Below are positions 1-8,906 of a stretch of 64,000 nt of DNA, one piece after another. The notes under the pieces are model-generated. The model was given only the letters and a program-made list of their open reading frames with translations, was not told the DNA's origin and did not search any database. Both the position numbers and the translations under genes were made by a program. The stretch comes from JABGQS01 sp963666505 (GTDB lineage Bacteria; Bacillota; Clostridia; Christensenellales; SZUA-584), in contig CAXXXL010000003.1 in NCBI GenBank assembly GCA_963666505.2, positions 1,116,001-1,180,000 on the forward strand, in the 5' to 3' direction. Within the stretch, counting starts at the first letter, position 1; the number at the start of each line of letters is the position of its first letter.

Positions 1-1
1 A

Positions 2-667
2 TCCATGGCCCCAAACAGTGCAAATAAGACTATCATAAGGCTTTATCTGTTGACGAAGAGACTTGACATGGGTATCAACAGTCCTGTCGCTGCCGAAGAA
101 ATCGGCCCCCCAAACCTTTTCAAGTATTTTCTCCCGGCTGAACGCCTGCCCGGGGTGGCTTGATAGGTACTGAAGCAGTAAAAACTCTTTAGGCGCAAGC
201 TTCGCCGTTCTTTCATCAACAAAGACCTCATGAGAATTCACATCTATATAAAGGCCTTCATAAGAGATGTTGTGCGGTTTTTCCGATATGCTTTTTGTAT
301 ACCGTAAAATAACCTCTATTCGTGCCACAAGCTCTCGGCAGGAAAAAGGCTTGTGCATGAAGTCGTCAACGCCCGCCTCGAAATATGAGAGCATCTCTTC
401 TTCGGTAGAGTGGTTAGAGAGGACTATTACTGGTATACCGGTGTTTTTCTTTATATTCCTGCACACATACCAGGAATCCAGTTCAGGCAGGTCTCTGTCC
501 ACGACTACGACATCATAAGTGTTGCGCCGCAGAAGCTTTAAGGCGGAGATACCGTCGGCTGCTTCTTCCAGCAGATATTTATGTGATTCGACATGCCTTC
601 TTACTGTTGTGCGAATGTTCGTGTCCTGACTGACAATAAGAATAATAGTGTCTTTCAATATACTCAC
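2..667 (-). CDS. OmpR-family response regulator, 3' end cut by window edge
   Basis: A receiver domain (about residues 8-120) followed by a winged-helix DNA-binding domain (about 130-222). The last visible residues, TVWGHG, match the usual wing motif, so only about ten residues are missing. Start GTG at 667 is preceded by AAAGGA; a TTG three codons later has better spacing. The putative phospho-acceptor is D57 (VVVVDRD), with S84 and K106 at the other conserved receiver positions. The acidic pair that binds magnesium is replaced by S13-Q14 (IVSQDTN instead of the usual DD), so phosphorylation may be impaired or unconventional. It is divergent from the hydrogenase operon, whose promoter region it shares. 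No histidine kinase is visible; one could lie beyond the left edge. Confidence 0.85.
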   Translation of the reverse strand, partial: MSILKDTIILIVSQDTNIRTTVRRHVESHKYLLEEAADGISALKLLRRNTYDVVVVDRDLPELDSWYVCRNIKKNTGIPVIVLSNHSTEEEMLSYFEAGVDDFMHKPFSCRELVARIEVILRYTKSISEKPHNISYEGLYIDVNSHEVFVDERTAKLAPKEFLLLQYLSSHPGQAFSREKILEKVWGADFFGSDRTVDTHVKSLRQQIKPYDSLICTVWGHG

Positions 668-838
668 GGTCCTTTTGAAGATTTAATGATTTCATTTTAC
701 TCTAAAAAAATGGCAGATTCAATACAATTCACAAATAAAACAGCGAAAATATGATGGATATGTGAAGAAAATAAAAAAACGATACAAAATATGCGTAAAT
801 AAATTTAAAATTATCATAAATTCATCACATTCAATTGA

Positions 839-844
839 TATAAT
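839..844 (+). promoter_or_regulatory. Possible -10 box of the hydrogenase operon
   Basis: A perfect TATAAT lies about 64 bases before the first hydrogenase start codon in very AT-rich DNA (668-889). No convincing -35 box stands 16-18 bases upstream, so this is tentative. The same gap must hold the divergent promoter of the response regulator. Confidence 0.35.
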
Positions 845-907
845 TTTAACAAACATATCGGAAAAGACACAAAAAACAACAAAATAAACATGCGTCAGGA
901 GGTAAGG

Positions 908-1426
908 ATGAGCACTAAATCAACTAACAGTTCGCCTTGCAGCGAATGCGGAAAGCCCGGTGAAGAGCAGCTTTACGAGCAGATCGATAACGTGATCGAC
1001 CTATACAAGGATAAAGAGGGAAACCTTATACAGATTCTCCACCTTGCACAGGAGATATACGGCTATCTGCCGCTTGAGGTACAAAAGCACATTGCATGCA
1101 AGCTTAATCTTCCGCTTTCGGAAGTATCGGGGGTAGTAACTTTCTATTCTTTCTTTTCAACCAAAAAACGGGGTAAACATACGATAAGGGTATGTATGGG
1201 TACGGCATGTTATGTCCGTGGAGGAAAGAAGATAGTAGAGGGACTTATGGACAAGCTGGGAATCGACATCGGAGAAACAACGGATGACGGTTTGTTCACA
1301 CTCGAGATCGCCCGTTGTATCGGTGCTTGCGGTCTTGCTCCTGCAATGATGATAGATGATGTTGTATACAAGCAGGTCAGCGCCAACACACTGGGTTCCA
1401 TACTCGGTGAATACACGAAAGCTTAA
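908..1426 (+). CDS. NuoE-like [2Fe-2S] subunit of an [FeFe] hydrogenase (HndA/HydC type)
   Basis: A 172-residue thioredoxin-like [2Fe-2S] protein of the NuoE/HndA family. The four cluster ligands are visible as C-x4-C (CMGTAC, about 97 and 102) and C-x3-C (CIGAC, about 138 and 142). An ATG at 890 is also in frame, but an ideal AGGAGG at 897-902 serves the ATG at 908, so that start is chosen. It is the first gene of a three-gene operon with the flavin subunit (15 bases downstream) and the catalytic subunit. By family knowledge it passes electrons between the FMN subunit and the hydrogenase. A short extra N-terminal CSEC segment precedes the domain; its role is unknown. Confidence 0.9.
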   Translation: MSTKSTNSSPCSECGKPGEEQLYEQIDNVIDLYKDKEGNLIQILHLAQEIYGYLPLEVQKHIACKLNLPLSEVSGVVTFYSFFSTKKRGKHTIRVCMGTACYVRGGKKIVEGLMDKLGIDIGETTDDGLFTLEIARCIGACGLAPAMMIDDVVYKQVSANTLGSILGEYTKA

Positions 1427-1441
1427 GGGGGTGTGAGGATA

Positions 1442-4400
1442 ATGAAAGCAATAAAAACTTTAGAGCAGCTTAATGAAATCAAGAAAGAGTATAATGAACT
1501 GCAGAATAAATTCTCTCACCGTGTATACGTGTGTGCCGGAGCCGGTTGTGTTTCGTCCAACTGTTCGGTAATAAGAGATGCCGTTATTGATGAGATCAGC
1601 AACCTTGGTCTTTCAAAAGATGTACCGGTCTATGAGACAGGCTGTATGGGAACTTGTGCTGTCGGTCCGGTAATGCTTATACTTCCGGAGCGTATATTTT
1701 ATACCGACCTCACCGAAGAGAAGGCGAGAAGGATAATAAAAGCACATATAGTAAACGGTGAAGTTATTGAGAAATACACATTCTATGATGAATCACTTGA
1801 AAAATTCGTACCACTTATAGATGATATCAACTTCTTTAAAAACCAGGTAAAGATAGCCATTCGCAACTGCGGGACGATAGAGTACTCAAGCATAAATGCA
1901 TATATTGCAAATAACGGTTACACTGGTATATTCAAAGCTGTCAAAGAAATGTCGCCTGAAGATGTCGTTGGTGAGATAAAAACATCCGGTCTGAAAGGAC
2001 GCGGGGGTGCAGGTTTCCCAACAGGCATCAAGTGGGAGGCAGGCCAGAAGCAGGATGCTGATAGAAAGTTCATAGTGTGTAATGCCGACGAAGGTGACCC
2101 GGGCGCATTCATGGACAGAAGTATTATAGAAGGCGACCCTCACAGCGTAATAGAGGGAATGATGATAGGCGGATACGCTATAGGCGCAAACACCGGTTAT
2201 ATCTATGTGCGTGCTGAATATCCGATAGCTGTCGAGCGTATGACAGCGGCGCTTAAGGATGCAAGAGAATGCGGCATATTGGGTGAAGACATATTCGGAA
2301 GCGGTTTTGATTTCAACATAGAGATAAGAATAGGCGCCGGTGCATTCGTATGCGGCGAAGAAACGTCCCTTATGGCTTCTATAGAAGGTGAACGCGGCGA
2401 ACCAAAACAGAAACCGCCGTTCCCGTTCCAGAGAGGTCTTTTCGGCAAACCTACTATAATAAACAACGTAGAAACCCTTGCCAACATTCCTGTGATTATA
2501 CAGAACGGCGGAAAGTGGTATACACAGTTTGGTACTGAAGAGAGCAAAGGCACGAAGGTGTTCGCACTCGCTGGCGACGTCGTAAACACCGGTATTGTAG
2601 AAGTCCCGATAGGCATACCTTTGGGAGACATAATATTCGAAATCGGCGGTGGAGTAAAAGAAGGTAAGAAGTTCAAATCTGCACAGATCGGCGGACCTTC
2701 CGGCGGTTGTATAACGAACGAGAACCTTAACGTTCCGACAGACTACGAAACACTGAAGAAACTCGGTGCGATAATGGGCTCCGGCGGACTTATCGTCATG
2801 AACGAAGATACCTGTATGGTAGATACGGCAAGATATTTCATGGACTTCATACAGGATGAGTCGTGCGGTAAATGTACTGCCTGCCGTATAGGAACCAAGA
2901 GGATGCTCGAGATACTTGAGCGTATCACCGTAGGCGATGGTCAGGAAGGTGATATAGACCTGCTTATAGAGCTTGGTGAAACTATACAGGAAACTGCAAT
3001 GTGCGGCCTTGGTCAGACGGCTCCAAACCCTGTTCTCAGCACTATTAAATATTTCAGGGAAGAGTTCGAAGAACACATCAAAAACAAGTATTGCAGAGCC
3101 GGCGTTTGCAGCGAGCTGTTCATATCTCCTTGCGAGAACGCATGCCCGGCGAATGTAAACGTTCCAGGATACATGGCGCTTATATCTGAAGGCAGGTTCA
3201 ACGATGCTTACAGCCTTATAAGGCAGGAGAATCCGTTCCCGGCTATTTGCGGAAGGATATGTACACGACCTTGTGAGAGCAAATGCCGCAGGGGAACGGT
3301 AGACGAACCGGTCGCTATCTGCGAGCTTAAGCGTTTCGTTGCTGACTATGCGCTCAAGCACAGCGAGCCGTATTCGACTGACGTAGTATTCCCTAAGAAC
3401 GGAAAGAGCGTTGCTGTCATAGGCGGCGGTGCATCAGGTCTTACGTGCGCATACTATCTGACACGCATAGGTTACAACGTAGACGTATTCGAAAGTCACG
3501 ACGTTGCAGGCGGCGTGCTCGCTTACGGCATACCGCAGTACAGACTTCCTAAAGATGTGCTGGCAGCAGAAGTCAAGCTGATAGAGCAGGCGGGCGTAAA
3601 CATCCACCTGAATACTGAAGTCGGCAAAGACATCAAGTTTGACGAGATAAAAGCAAAGTACGATGCGATATACATTGCAACAGGTACACAGCTGCCTCAG
3701 AAGATAAACATCCCGGGCGAAAGTCTGGAAGGCGTGCTTCACGGTATATCGTTCCTTAAGAATGTGAACACAACCAAGGACGTAGCGGTCAAAGGACATG
3801 TAGTAGTTATCGGCGGCGGCAACACGGCTATCGACTCGGCAAGAACAGCGCTTAGGATGGGTGCAGACAAAGTAACCATAATGTACAGAAGAACAATGGA
3901 TGCTATGCCGGCAGAACCGGAAGAGATCGATGAAGCAATCGAAGAAGGTATAGAGATATTAGATCTTACGAATCCGGTAAGGTTTATATCAGATGACAAC
4001 GGTCACTTAGCTAAGATAGAGTGTGCTAAGATGTGTCTTGGAGAGTTCGATGATTCCGGAAGACGCCGTAGCGTTTGGGTAGAAGGGGACAACTACGAAC
4101 TGGATGTAGATATGGTCATTCCGGCGATAAGCCAATGTGCCGACTTCCCGTTCATATGCAAAGACGAAGTAGACCTGACAAAATGGGGCACATTCGTCAC
4201 CGAAACCGATACACAGATGACATCGATGGCCGGTGTATTTGCAGGCGGAGACGTTGCAAGAGGACCGGATGAAGTAATAAGGGCTATTGCGGACGGAAAG
4301 AATGCCGCTAAGTCTATAGACAAGTATCTCGGCGGAAAGGGACAGCTGAACAAGGGAGAACCGATAGATATCCCGTCATCCAGCACTCCCGACGATGTGG

Positions 4401-4540
4401 TTGCGCATAAGCGCTTCAACATGGAGATGCTCGACTTACAGACACGAAAAGAGTCTTTCGAAGAGGTAAAGAGAGGCTATCACAAGCTTAATGCAATGGC
4501 AGAAGCTATGCGCTGCCTGCATTGTGAAAGGAGGCAGTAA
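1442..4540 (+). CDS. NuoF-like flavin subunit of [FeFe] hydrogenase fused to a GltD-like oxidoreductase
   Basis: A 1032-residue fusion. Domains in order: a thioredoxin-like [2Fe-2S] domain (about 20-130; CAGAGC, CMGTC); a NuoF core binding FMN and NAD(H) (about 150-545; GRGGAGFPTG near 187, NADEGDPGAF, [4Fe-4S] motif CGKCTACR near 474); a GltD-type cysteine-rich domain (about 560-640; CENACP, CGRICTRPCESKC); and a two-dinucleotide oxidoreductase (GGGASG near 661 for FAD, GGGNTA near 790 for NAD(P)H). HndC/HydB proteins usually end in a ferredoxin-like 2x[4Fe-4S] segment, which the GltD module replaces here. Start ATG 1442 has GAGG close by; an upstream in-frame GTG at 1433 is the alternative. 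The second nucleotide site suggests additional NADPH coupling, which is inference. Confidence 0.9.
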   Translation: MKAIKTLEQLNEIKKEYNELQNKFSHRVYVCAGAGCVSSNCSVIRDAVIDEISNLGLSKDVPVYETGCMGTCAVGPVMLILPERIFYTDLTEEKARRIIKAHIVNGEVIEKYTFYDESLEKFVPLIDDINFFKNQVKIAIRNCGTIEYSSINAYIANNGYTGIFKAVKEMSPEDVVGEIKTSGLKGRGGAGFPTGIKWEAGQKQDADRKFIVCNADEGDPGAFMDRSIIEGDPHSVIEGMMIGGYAIGANTGYIYVRAEYPIAVERMTAALKDARECGILGEDIFGSGFDFNIEIRIGAGAFVCGEETSLMASIEGERGEPKQKPPFPFQRGLFGKPTIINNVETLANIPVIIQNGGKWYTQFGTEESKGTKVFALAGDVVNTGIVEVPIGIPLGDIIFEIGGGVKEGKKFKSAQIGGPSGGCITNENLNVPTDYETLKKLGAIMGSGGLIVMNEDTCMVDTARYFMDFIQDESCGKCTACRIGTKRMLEILERITVGDGQEGDIDLLIELGETIQETAMCGLGQTAPNPVLSTIKYFREEFEEHIKNKYCRAGVCSELFISPCENACPANVNVPGYMALISEGRFNDAYSLIRQENPFPAICGRICTRPCESKCRRGTVDEPVAICELKRFVADYALKHSEPYSTDVVFPKNGKSVAVIGGGASGLTCAYYLTRIGYNVDVFESHDVAGGVLAYGIPQYRLPKDVLAAEVKLIEQAGVNIHLNTEVGKDIKFDEIKAKYDAIYIATGTQLPQKINIPGESLEGVLHGISFLKNVNTTKDVAVKGHVVVIGGGNTAIDSARTALRMGADKVTIMYRRTMDAMPAEPEEIDEAIEEGIEILDLTNPVRFISDDNGHLAKIECAKMCLGEFDDSGRRRSVWVEGDNYELDVDMVIPAISQCADFPFICKDEVDLTKWGTFVTETDTQMTSMAGVFAGGDVARGPDEVIRAIADGKNAAKSIDKYLGGKGQLNKGEPIDIPSSSTPDDVVAHKRFNMEMLDLQTRKESFEEVKRGYHKLNAMAEAMRCLHCERRQ

Positions 4541-4542
4541 GA

Positions 4543-6573
4543 ATGGTTAATTTAACGATTAACGGACAGAATCTGACTGTTCCGGCGGAATATACGATAA
4601 TGGAAGCAGCGAAGTCGGTAGGGATACAGATACCGAGCCTTTGTCACATCGAAAAGATACACAAGTTCGGTTCATGCAGGATATGTGTTGTCGAAGTTGA
4701 GGGGGCAAAAACTCTTCAGGCTTCCTGTCTTGCTAAGGTAAGGGAAGGCATGGTGGTGCACACGAATACGCAGAAAGTAAGGAACGCTCGCCGTGTTCTC
4801 TATGAACTGCTTCTTTCAGACCACGATAAAGACTGCCTTAGCTGCACAAGGAACCAGCAATGTGAGCTTCAGGAGCTTGGCAACACGCTGGGTGTAAACG
4901 AAACTAGATTTGCCGGTGAGCATTCTGAATATTACTTAGACACGACTGTTTCAATAACAAGGAACATGTCCAAGTGCGTTCTTTGCAGACGTTGTGTCAC
5001 AGTGTGCAACGAGATACAGGAAACGGGCATACTTAACGCTCAGAACCGTGGGTTTCAGTCAATAATCGGACCGGCATTCGACCTTCCGATAGGCACATCG
5101 AACTGTACTTTCTGCGGACAGTGTACCGTAGTTTGCCCGGTTGGAGCTCTTAAAGAAACTGACTCGACAAGAGCCGTATGGGAGGCTCTGGCCGATAAAA
5201 ACAAGCGTGTGGCCGTTCAGGTAGCTCCGGCTATCCGTGTTGCGATAGGTGAAGAGTTTGGATTCCCGGCAGGCTCACAGGTTACTGGCAAGCTTGCAAA
5301 GGGCCTTGAGCTTATGGGGTTCGACGATATATTCGACACCGATTTCACTGCTGACCTTACAATAATGGAAGAGGGCACAGAGTTCCTCGGACGTGTTAAA
5401 GCAGCGCTTACAGGCGGCGAAACAACTCTTCCGATGATAACTTCGTGCAGCCCTGGGTGGATAAAGTTCATAGAGCATAAATATCCGCAGCAGCTGGCTC
5501 ACCTGTCGACATGCAAATCTCCTCATACAATGATGGGCGCTCTCGTCAAATCATTCTATGCAGAAAAAATCGACGCAGACCCTAAAGATCTGTTCGTAGT
5601 GTCGGTAATGCCGTGTACTGCAAAGAAATTTGAGATAAGCCGTAACGAAATGATGAACGACGGTAACCCGAATGTTGATGCGGTTCTGACTACAAGAGAA
5701 CTTGGCAGCATGATGAGGGAATCTGGTATAATGTTCGACCTTCTTGAAGACCGTGAGTTTGATAATCCGCTTGGTCTTTCCACAGGAGCAGCAGACATCT
5801 TCGGCGTAACCGGCGGTGTTATGGAAGCTGCTCTGCGTACCGTATACGAGCTGGTCACAGGAAGAGAAGTACCATTCAAAGACCTGCACGTAACTCCGAT
5901 TGTTGGACTGGAACAGGTTAAAACAGCCACTATAAAGATTGAAGGCGCAGTACCAGACTTCGCATTCCTCGAAGGCGTAGATGTAAAAGTTGCAGTAACA
6001 AGCGGTCTTGCAGGCGCAAAGAAGCTTATGGACGAGATAGAGAGCGGGGAGTCACCGTATCACTTTATAGAGATAATGGGATGTCCTGGCGGATGTATAA
6101 CCGGCGGCGGACAGCCAAGGTCGGACGATCCGGAGATCCGTACAAAGCGTATGAAAGCTATATACAACGAAGACGAAGGCAAGACGCTGCGTAAATCTCA
6201 TGAGAATCCTTCCATCAAGAAGCTTTACGAGGATTTCCTTGACTATCCAAACAGCCACAAATCTCACGAACTCCTACATACCACATATGTAAAACGTGGC
6301 ATATTCAATGAGTATGTTGACGAAGAGTATCTGGTAAGAGAGGTCAAACCGGAGATGAAAGAGAGCAAGGCGGGTACCAGCAAGAAAGATAAAATGATGC
6401 AGTCCGGACCGACCATTGCACAGCAGAGGATGAGCGAAGAGCTCGAATCCATCCGTGTTATGGCACTCGAGGCCGAGATAAGCAAGCTAAAGAAAGACCT
6501 TGAAGACTCGACTGAGACTGTAGATATCCTTAAAGAGGTTATGAGCGACTACGCTAAAAAACCTAAGAAATAA
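4543..6573 (+). CDS. hydA: [FeFe] hydrogenase catalytic subunit
   Basis: A 676-residue catalytic subunit that makes or oxidises H2. N-terminal ferredoxin-like [2Fe-2S] domain (1-80), a His-Cys3 cluster (HDKDCLSC), two [4Fe-4S] motifs (CVLCRRC, CTFCGQC; about 147-205), then the H-cluster domain with TSCSPGW (about 301), MPCTAKK (about 355) and MGCPGGC (about 512). The small-subunit-like region (TYVKRG) follows. A charged, helix-prone tail of about 75 residues after it is longer than in minimal enzymes. AAAGGAGG before ATG 4543 overlaps the end of the previous gene, two bases away, so translation is probably coupled. No twin-arginine signal is present, so the enzyme is predicted cytoplasmic. 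With its two partners it should form an NAD(P)-linked, possibly electron-bifurcating complex. Confidence 0.95.
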   Translation: MVNLTINGQNLTVPAEYTIMEAAKSVGIQIPSLCHIEKIHKFGSCRICVVEVEGAKTLQASCLAKVREGMVVHTNTQKVRNARRVLYELLLSDHDKDCLSCTRNQQCELQELGNTLGVNETRFAGEHSEYYLDTTVSITRNMSKCVLCRRCVTVCNEIQETGILNAQNRGFQSIIGPAFDLPIGTSNCTFCGQCTVVCPVGALKETDSTRAVWEALADKNKRVAVQVAPAIRVAIGEEFGFPAGSQVTGKLAKGLELMGFDDIFDTDFTADLTIMEEGTEFLGRVKAALTGGETTLPMITSCSPGWIKFIEHKYPQQLAHLSTCKSPHTMMGALVKSFYAEKIDADPKDLFVVSVMPCTAKKFEISRNEMMNDGNPNVDAVLTTRELGSMMRESGIMFDLLEDREFDNPLGLSTGAADIFGVTGGVMEAALRTVYELVTGREVPFKDLHVTPIVGLEQVKTATIKIEGAVPDFAFLEGVDVKVAVTSGLAGAKKLMDEIESGESPYHFIEIMGCPGGCITGGGQPRSDDPEIRTKRMKAIYNEDEGKTLRKSHENPSIKKLYEDFLDYPNSHKSHELLHTTYVKRGIFNEYVDEEYLVREVKPEMKESKAGTSKKDKMMQSGPTIAQQRMSEELESIRVMALEAEISKLKKDLEDSTETVDILKEVMSDYAKKPKK

Positions 6574-6580
6574 ACGAACT

Positions 6581-6617
6581 AAAAAGCCTCCGACCAGAAG
6601 ATGGTCGGAGGCTTTTT
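6581..6617 (+). terminator. Intrinsic terminator of the hydrogenase operon
   Basis: A perfect stem, AAAAGCCTCCGACCA paired with its complement around a short loop, followed by TTTTTC. The A-rich flank on the other side lets it also serve the convergent transglutaminase operon. Confidence 0.92.
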
Positions 6618-6631
6618 CTTTGTGTATCTTT

Positions 6632-7576
6632 CTAATACTCATATACCTTTATATACTTATCTGTGCTCTTCTCAGCGTCTATAAGCGTGAACTTGCCAAA
6701 CTCCCCGCTGCCCATGGTCGGGTCTAGTATCATCCAGCGTCCGTTGATATAAACCTCTGTCCATGCATGATAAACATCGGGCTGGGAAGTCATATAGCCT
6801 TTGACCAGCTTTGCGGGAACGCCGATGCTTCTTAGCATAGAGGCATAAAGCGCAGCATAATCATAGCATATACCCGTCTTGTCAATGTACGTTTCATCTA
6901 TGTCAGGTAGATAATTATATGGCAGTTCGTCGGCTTTTTGATAATCATATTTTATGTTGTCTGTAGCAAAGAAATATAAATCTTCAGTGCAGTCGTAAAG
7001 CAGCTCGTCATTCTCCTCACTAAGTGAATCATATACAATATACGGAACATCCTGTATTGGCAGCTTATCATAGTTCCAGTCAACGTTTTGGATAGAATTT
7101 AGATAAACTACGATATCATCGTCTATATCTGCTTCGAATATTTTTGATTCCACTGCAAGATACTCGTCATCTCTTATGTTTTCCATTATCCTGACTTTAT
7201 ATTCGCCCGAGCCGTACTGGAGCGAGAAGGATTCCACCCTTCCGTCTCCGGAAAGGCTGTACACAACACGGTTATCGTCCTTTATTACCTGCAGCTTAAG
7301 TTTTACATCTGTTTCGCTTTTATAATATATTTGAATAAGTCCTAAGTCAGCATATTTGGCGCTTATGACTTCGTCAGGTATCTCGTTTGGAACAAGCTCC
7401 GGACGTGAAATGAGATCAGCAAACAAAGCCTCAATATCCTCTTTCGAAGCTTCTTCAGGGTTAGTTGTCGGCTGCGTATCATAGCCCATATTCTCAACTG
7501 AACTGGGCAGTTCGCACCCTGCAAATGTTAATGCTAGAGTGAGCACTGCCAGTGTTAGAAACAGCTTTTGCTTCAT
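6632..7576 (-). CDS. Transglutaminase-like lipoprotein
   Basis: 314 residues with a lipoprotein signal peptide: hydrophobic residues 5-18, then lipobox FAGC with C21 as the lipid-anchored residue. The C-terminal half is a transglutaminase-like cysteine protease fold. The presumed triad is visible: C in GICYDYA, H in YHAWTEV, and D in ILDPTMG. It is the last gene of the pilus-like operon and its start overlaps the preceding gene by four bases. It probably acts on the outer face of the membrane, perhaps cross-linking or processing surface proteins. That role is inferred from location only; many bacterial members of this fold have no proven substrate. Confidence 0.85.
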   Translation of the reverse strand: MKQKLFLTLAVLTLALTFAGCELPSSVENMGYDTQPTTNPEEASKEDIEALFADLISRPELVPNEIPDEVISAKYADLGLIQIYYKSETDVKLKLQVIKDDNRVVYSLSGDGRVESFSLQYGSGEYKVRIMENIRDDEYLAVESKIFEADIDDDIVVYLNSIQNVDWNYDKLPIQDVPYIVYDSLSEENDELLYDCTEDLYFFATDNIKYDYQKADELPYNYLPDIDETYIDKTGICYDYAALYASMLRSIGVPAKLVKGYMTSQPDVYHAWTEVYINGRWMILDPTMGSGEFGKFTLIDAEKSTDKYIKVYEY

Positions 7577-8025
7577 TTTTGTACCGCTTTTGCCTGTGTG
7601 GCTTTATATTCCGTTATTGTAAATTCATCCTCCAATGTTTTGTAAGAGAGAACGACGTTTATACCAACATCATCTTCCCATACTTCATAGCTAATCTCGA
7701 TTTTTTCATCTGTGCTTTGCTTCTGTATATCAACATTCAGGTCATCCGCAATACCTTCCAGTTCTTCATATGAAGAACCGGCTTGCGTTTGCCATTGCTC
7801 AATGGCTTTGTCTAGCTGCGCATATACTTCATTCGCTTTTGCATCCGCCGCATAATATTTATCGTTCCAACCGGCAGTTTTCTGCCCCAGCCTTACGTTG
7901 GAAAGGGCTGTAGTAAGCGCAGCCACGCCGAAAACAACAAGAACCACCAATAGCAGTATAACGAGTATTGAGGAAGCGCCTTTTTCAGATTTCATGATTT
8001 TATTCATCATCTGCCTCCTGTTCAT
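7573..8025 (-). CDS. Pilus-associated PilX-like single-span membrane protein
   Basis: 150 residues: a short basic N-terminus, then a single hydrophobic helix (about 18-42, SILVILLLVVLVV) directly after EKGAS, and a soluble C-terminal domain with many acidic residues. The layout resembles PilX/minor-pilin proteins, but there is no GFTLxE signal. Overlaps its upstream pseudopilin by 26 bases and the transglutaminase gene downstream by 4. Function is inferred from this context; no enzymatic motif is visible. Confidence 0.6.
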   Translation of the reverse strand: MNRRQMMNKIMKSEKGASSILVILLLVVLVVFGVAALTTALSNVRLGQKTAGWNDKYYAADAKANEVYAQLDKAIEQWQTQAGSSYEELEGIADDLNVDIQKQSTDEKIEISYEVWEDDVGINVVLSYKTLEDEFTITEYKATQAKAVQK

Positions 8026-8422
8026 ACTTCTTTGTACTTATCCCTGAAAGTTCTTTGCCGTCCTGCGTGACTGATATGCTTATATCATACAGCGTTCCGG
8101 GGTAGTCAGCATCCTCTCCGTAAATCTCTATATCGGCGGTATATCCGCCGTCAGTATAGCTGTACTGTGTTTGCGCCTCATCGAAAACAAGACCAATAGC
8201 TTCAAAACCGTCTTCAATTGTTTTGGCGCATACAATGCTCTCTATGGTGGTAGAAGCAAGCAGCTCGGCTTCCTGCGCTTCTCCGGCGGCTCTGTTGGTG
8301 TCTTTTGAAAGCACGAAAAGTCGCAGCAGAACTGCGCATATCAGCCCAAGCGCAGCTATAGATATGATCACCTCGACGAGTGTGAACCCCTTTTTATTTT
8401 TAGCATTCTTAAATATCTTCAT
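8000..8422 (-). CDS. Type IV pseudopilin (prepilin-type N-terminus)
   Basis: 140 residues with a classical class III signal: KNKKGFTLVEVIIS, cleaved after G with the conserved E at +5, then a hydrophobic helix. It resembles PilV/GspI minor pilins. It is the only protein in this operon with a canonical prepilin peptidase site. No prepilin peptidase gene lies in the window, so one must be elsewhere if this protein matures normally. Confidence 0.85.
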   Translation of the reverse strand: MKIFKNAKNKKGFTLVEVIISIAALGLICAVLLRLFVLSKDTNRAAGEAQEAELLASTTIESIVCAKTIEDGFEAIGLVFDEAQTQYSYTDGGYTADIEIYGEDADYPGTLYDISISVTQDGKELSGISTKKYEQEADDE

Positions 8423-8429
8423 GCTTTGG

Positions 8430-8906
8430 CTAGCTCCTTATACCGACGATGCCGTTTACTATATCCGGCGGTCCGTCATCACGCTCGAATATGCACTCAA
8501 TAAACAGGGAATGATTTTTCATAGACACGTTGAAACCGTCGAGGCTGGATATCTTGTTTGCAGCGCCCACGCTGGGGGAACCGTCCGTTTTTGTGACGCA
8601 CTCATATAGCGCACCTTCGCTATAGAAAATAAAGGTCGAGTAGTCACCGTTATCTATTCGAAGCGTATCACCAAACTTGGTTTGCCCGACGCTGACTGCG
8701 CCGGCAGTATCGTTCTGCTTTACTTTCATGCTTATATAAGAATAAGAAACTCTTGCACTCATCGTACTCTGTTTGTCAGTAGTGATGTCCTTAAAAGCAT
8801 TCGAACCAGCGTCAATAACTATAAACACTACGAAAGCAAACAACACAAGCAGCAGCATAACTGTTATAGTTTCTATTCCAATGGACTTACTGCGCATACC
8901 GTTCAC
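8430..8906 (-). CDS. Pilin-like membrane protein, possibly DUF4860-type
   Basis: 158 residues: an N-terminal hydrophobic helix (about 12-30, TVMLLLVLFAFVVF) and a small predominantly beta extracellular domain. No GFTLxE motif. From memory of clostridial pilus loci it resembles the DUF4860 family, but this was not verified. It overlaps the preceding gene by four bases. Probably a minor pilin or secreted-filament component; the exact role is unknown. Confidence 0.6.
   Translation of the reverse strand: MNGMRSKSIGIETITVMLLLVLFAFVVFIVIDAGSNAFKDITTDKQSTMSARVSYSYISMKVKQNDTAGAVSVGQTKFGDTLRIDNGDYSTFIFYSEGALYECVTKTDGSPSVGAANKISSLDGFNVSMKNHSLFIECIFERDDGPPDIVNGIVGIRS

Noticed and set aside
1886..3361. 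491-codon open frame opposite the hydrogenase flavin subunit
   Set aside because: It is fully antisense to a gene with clear domains, has no recognisable protein motif and no ribosome binding site; long antisense frames arise from codon bias.
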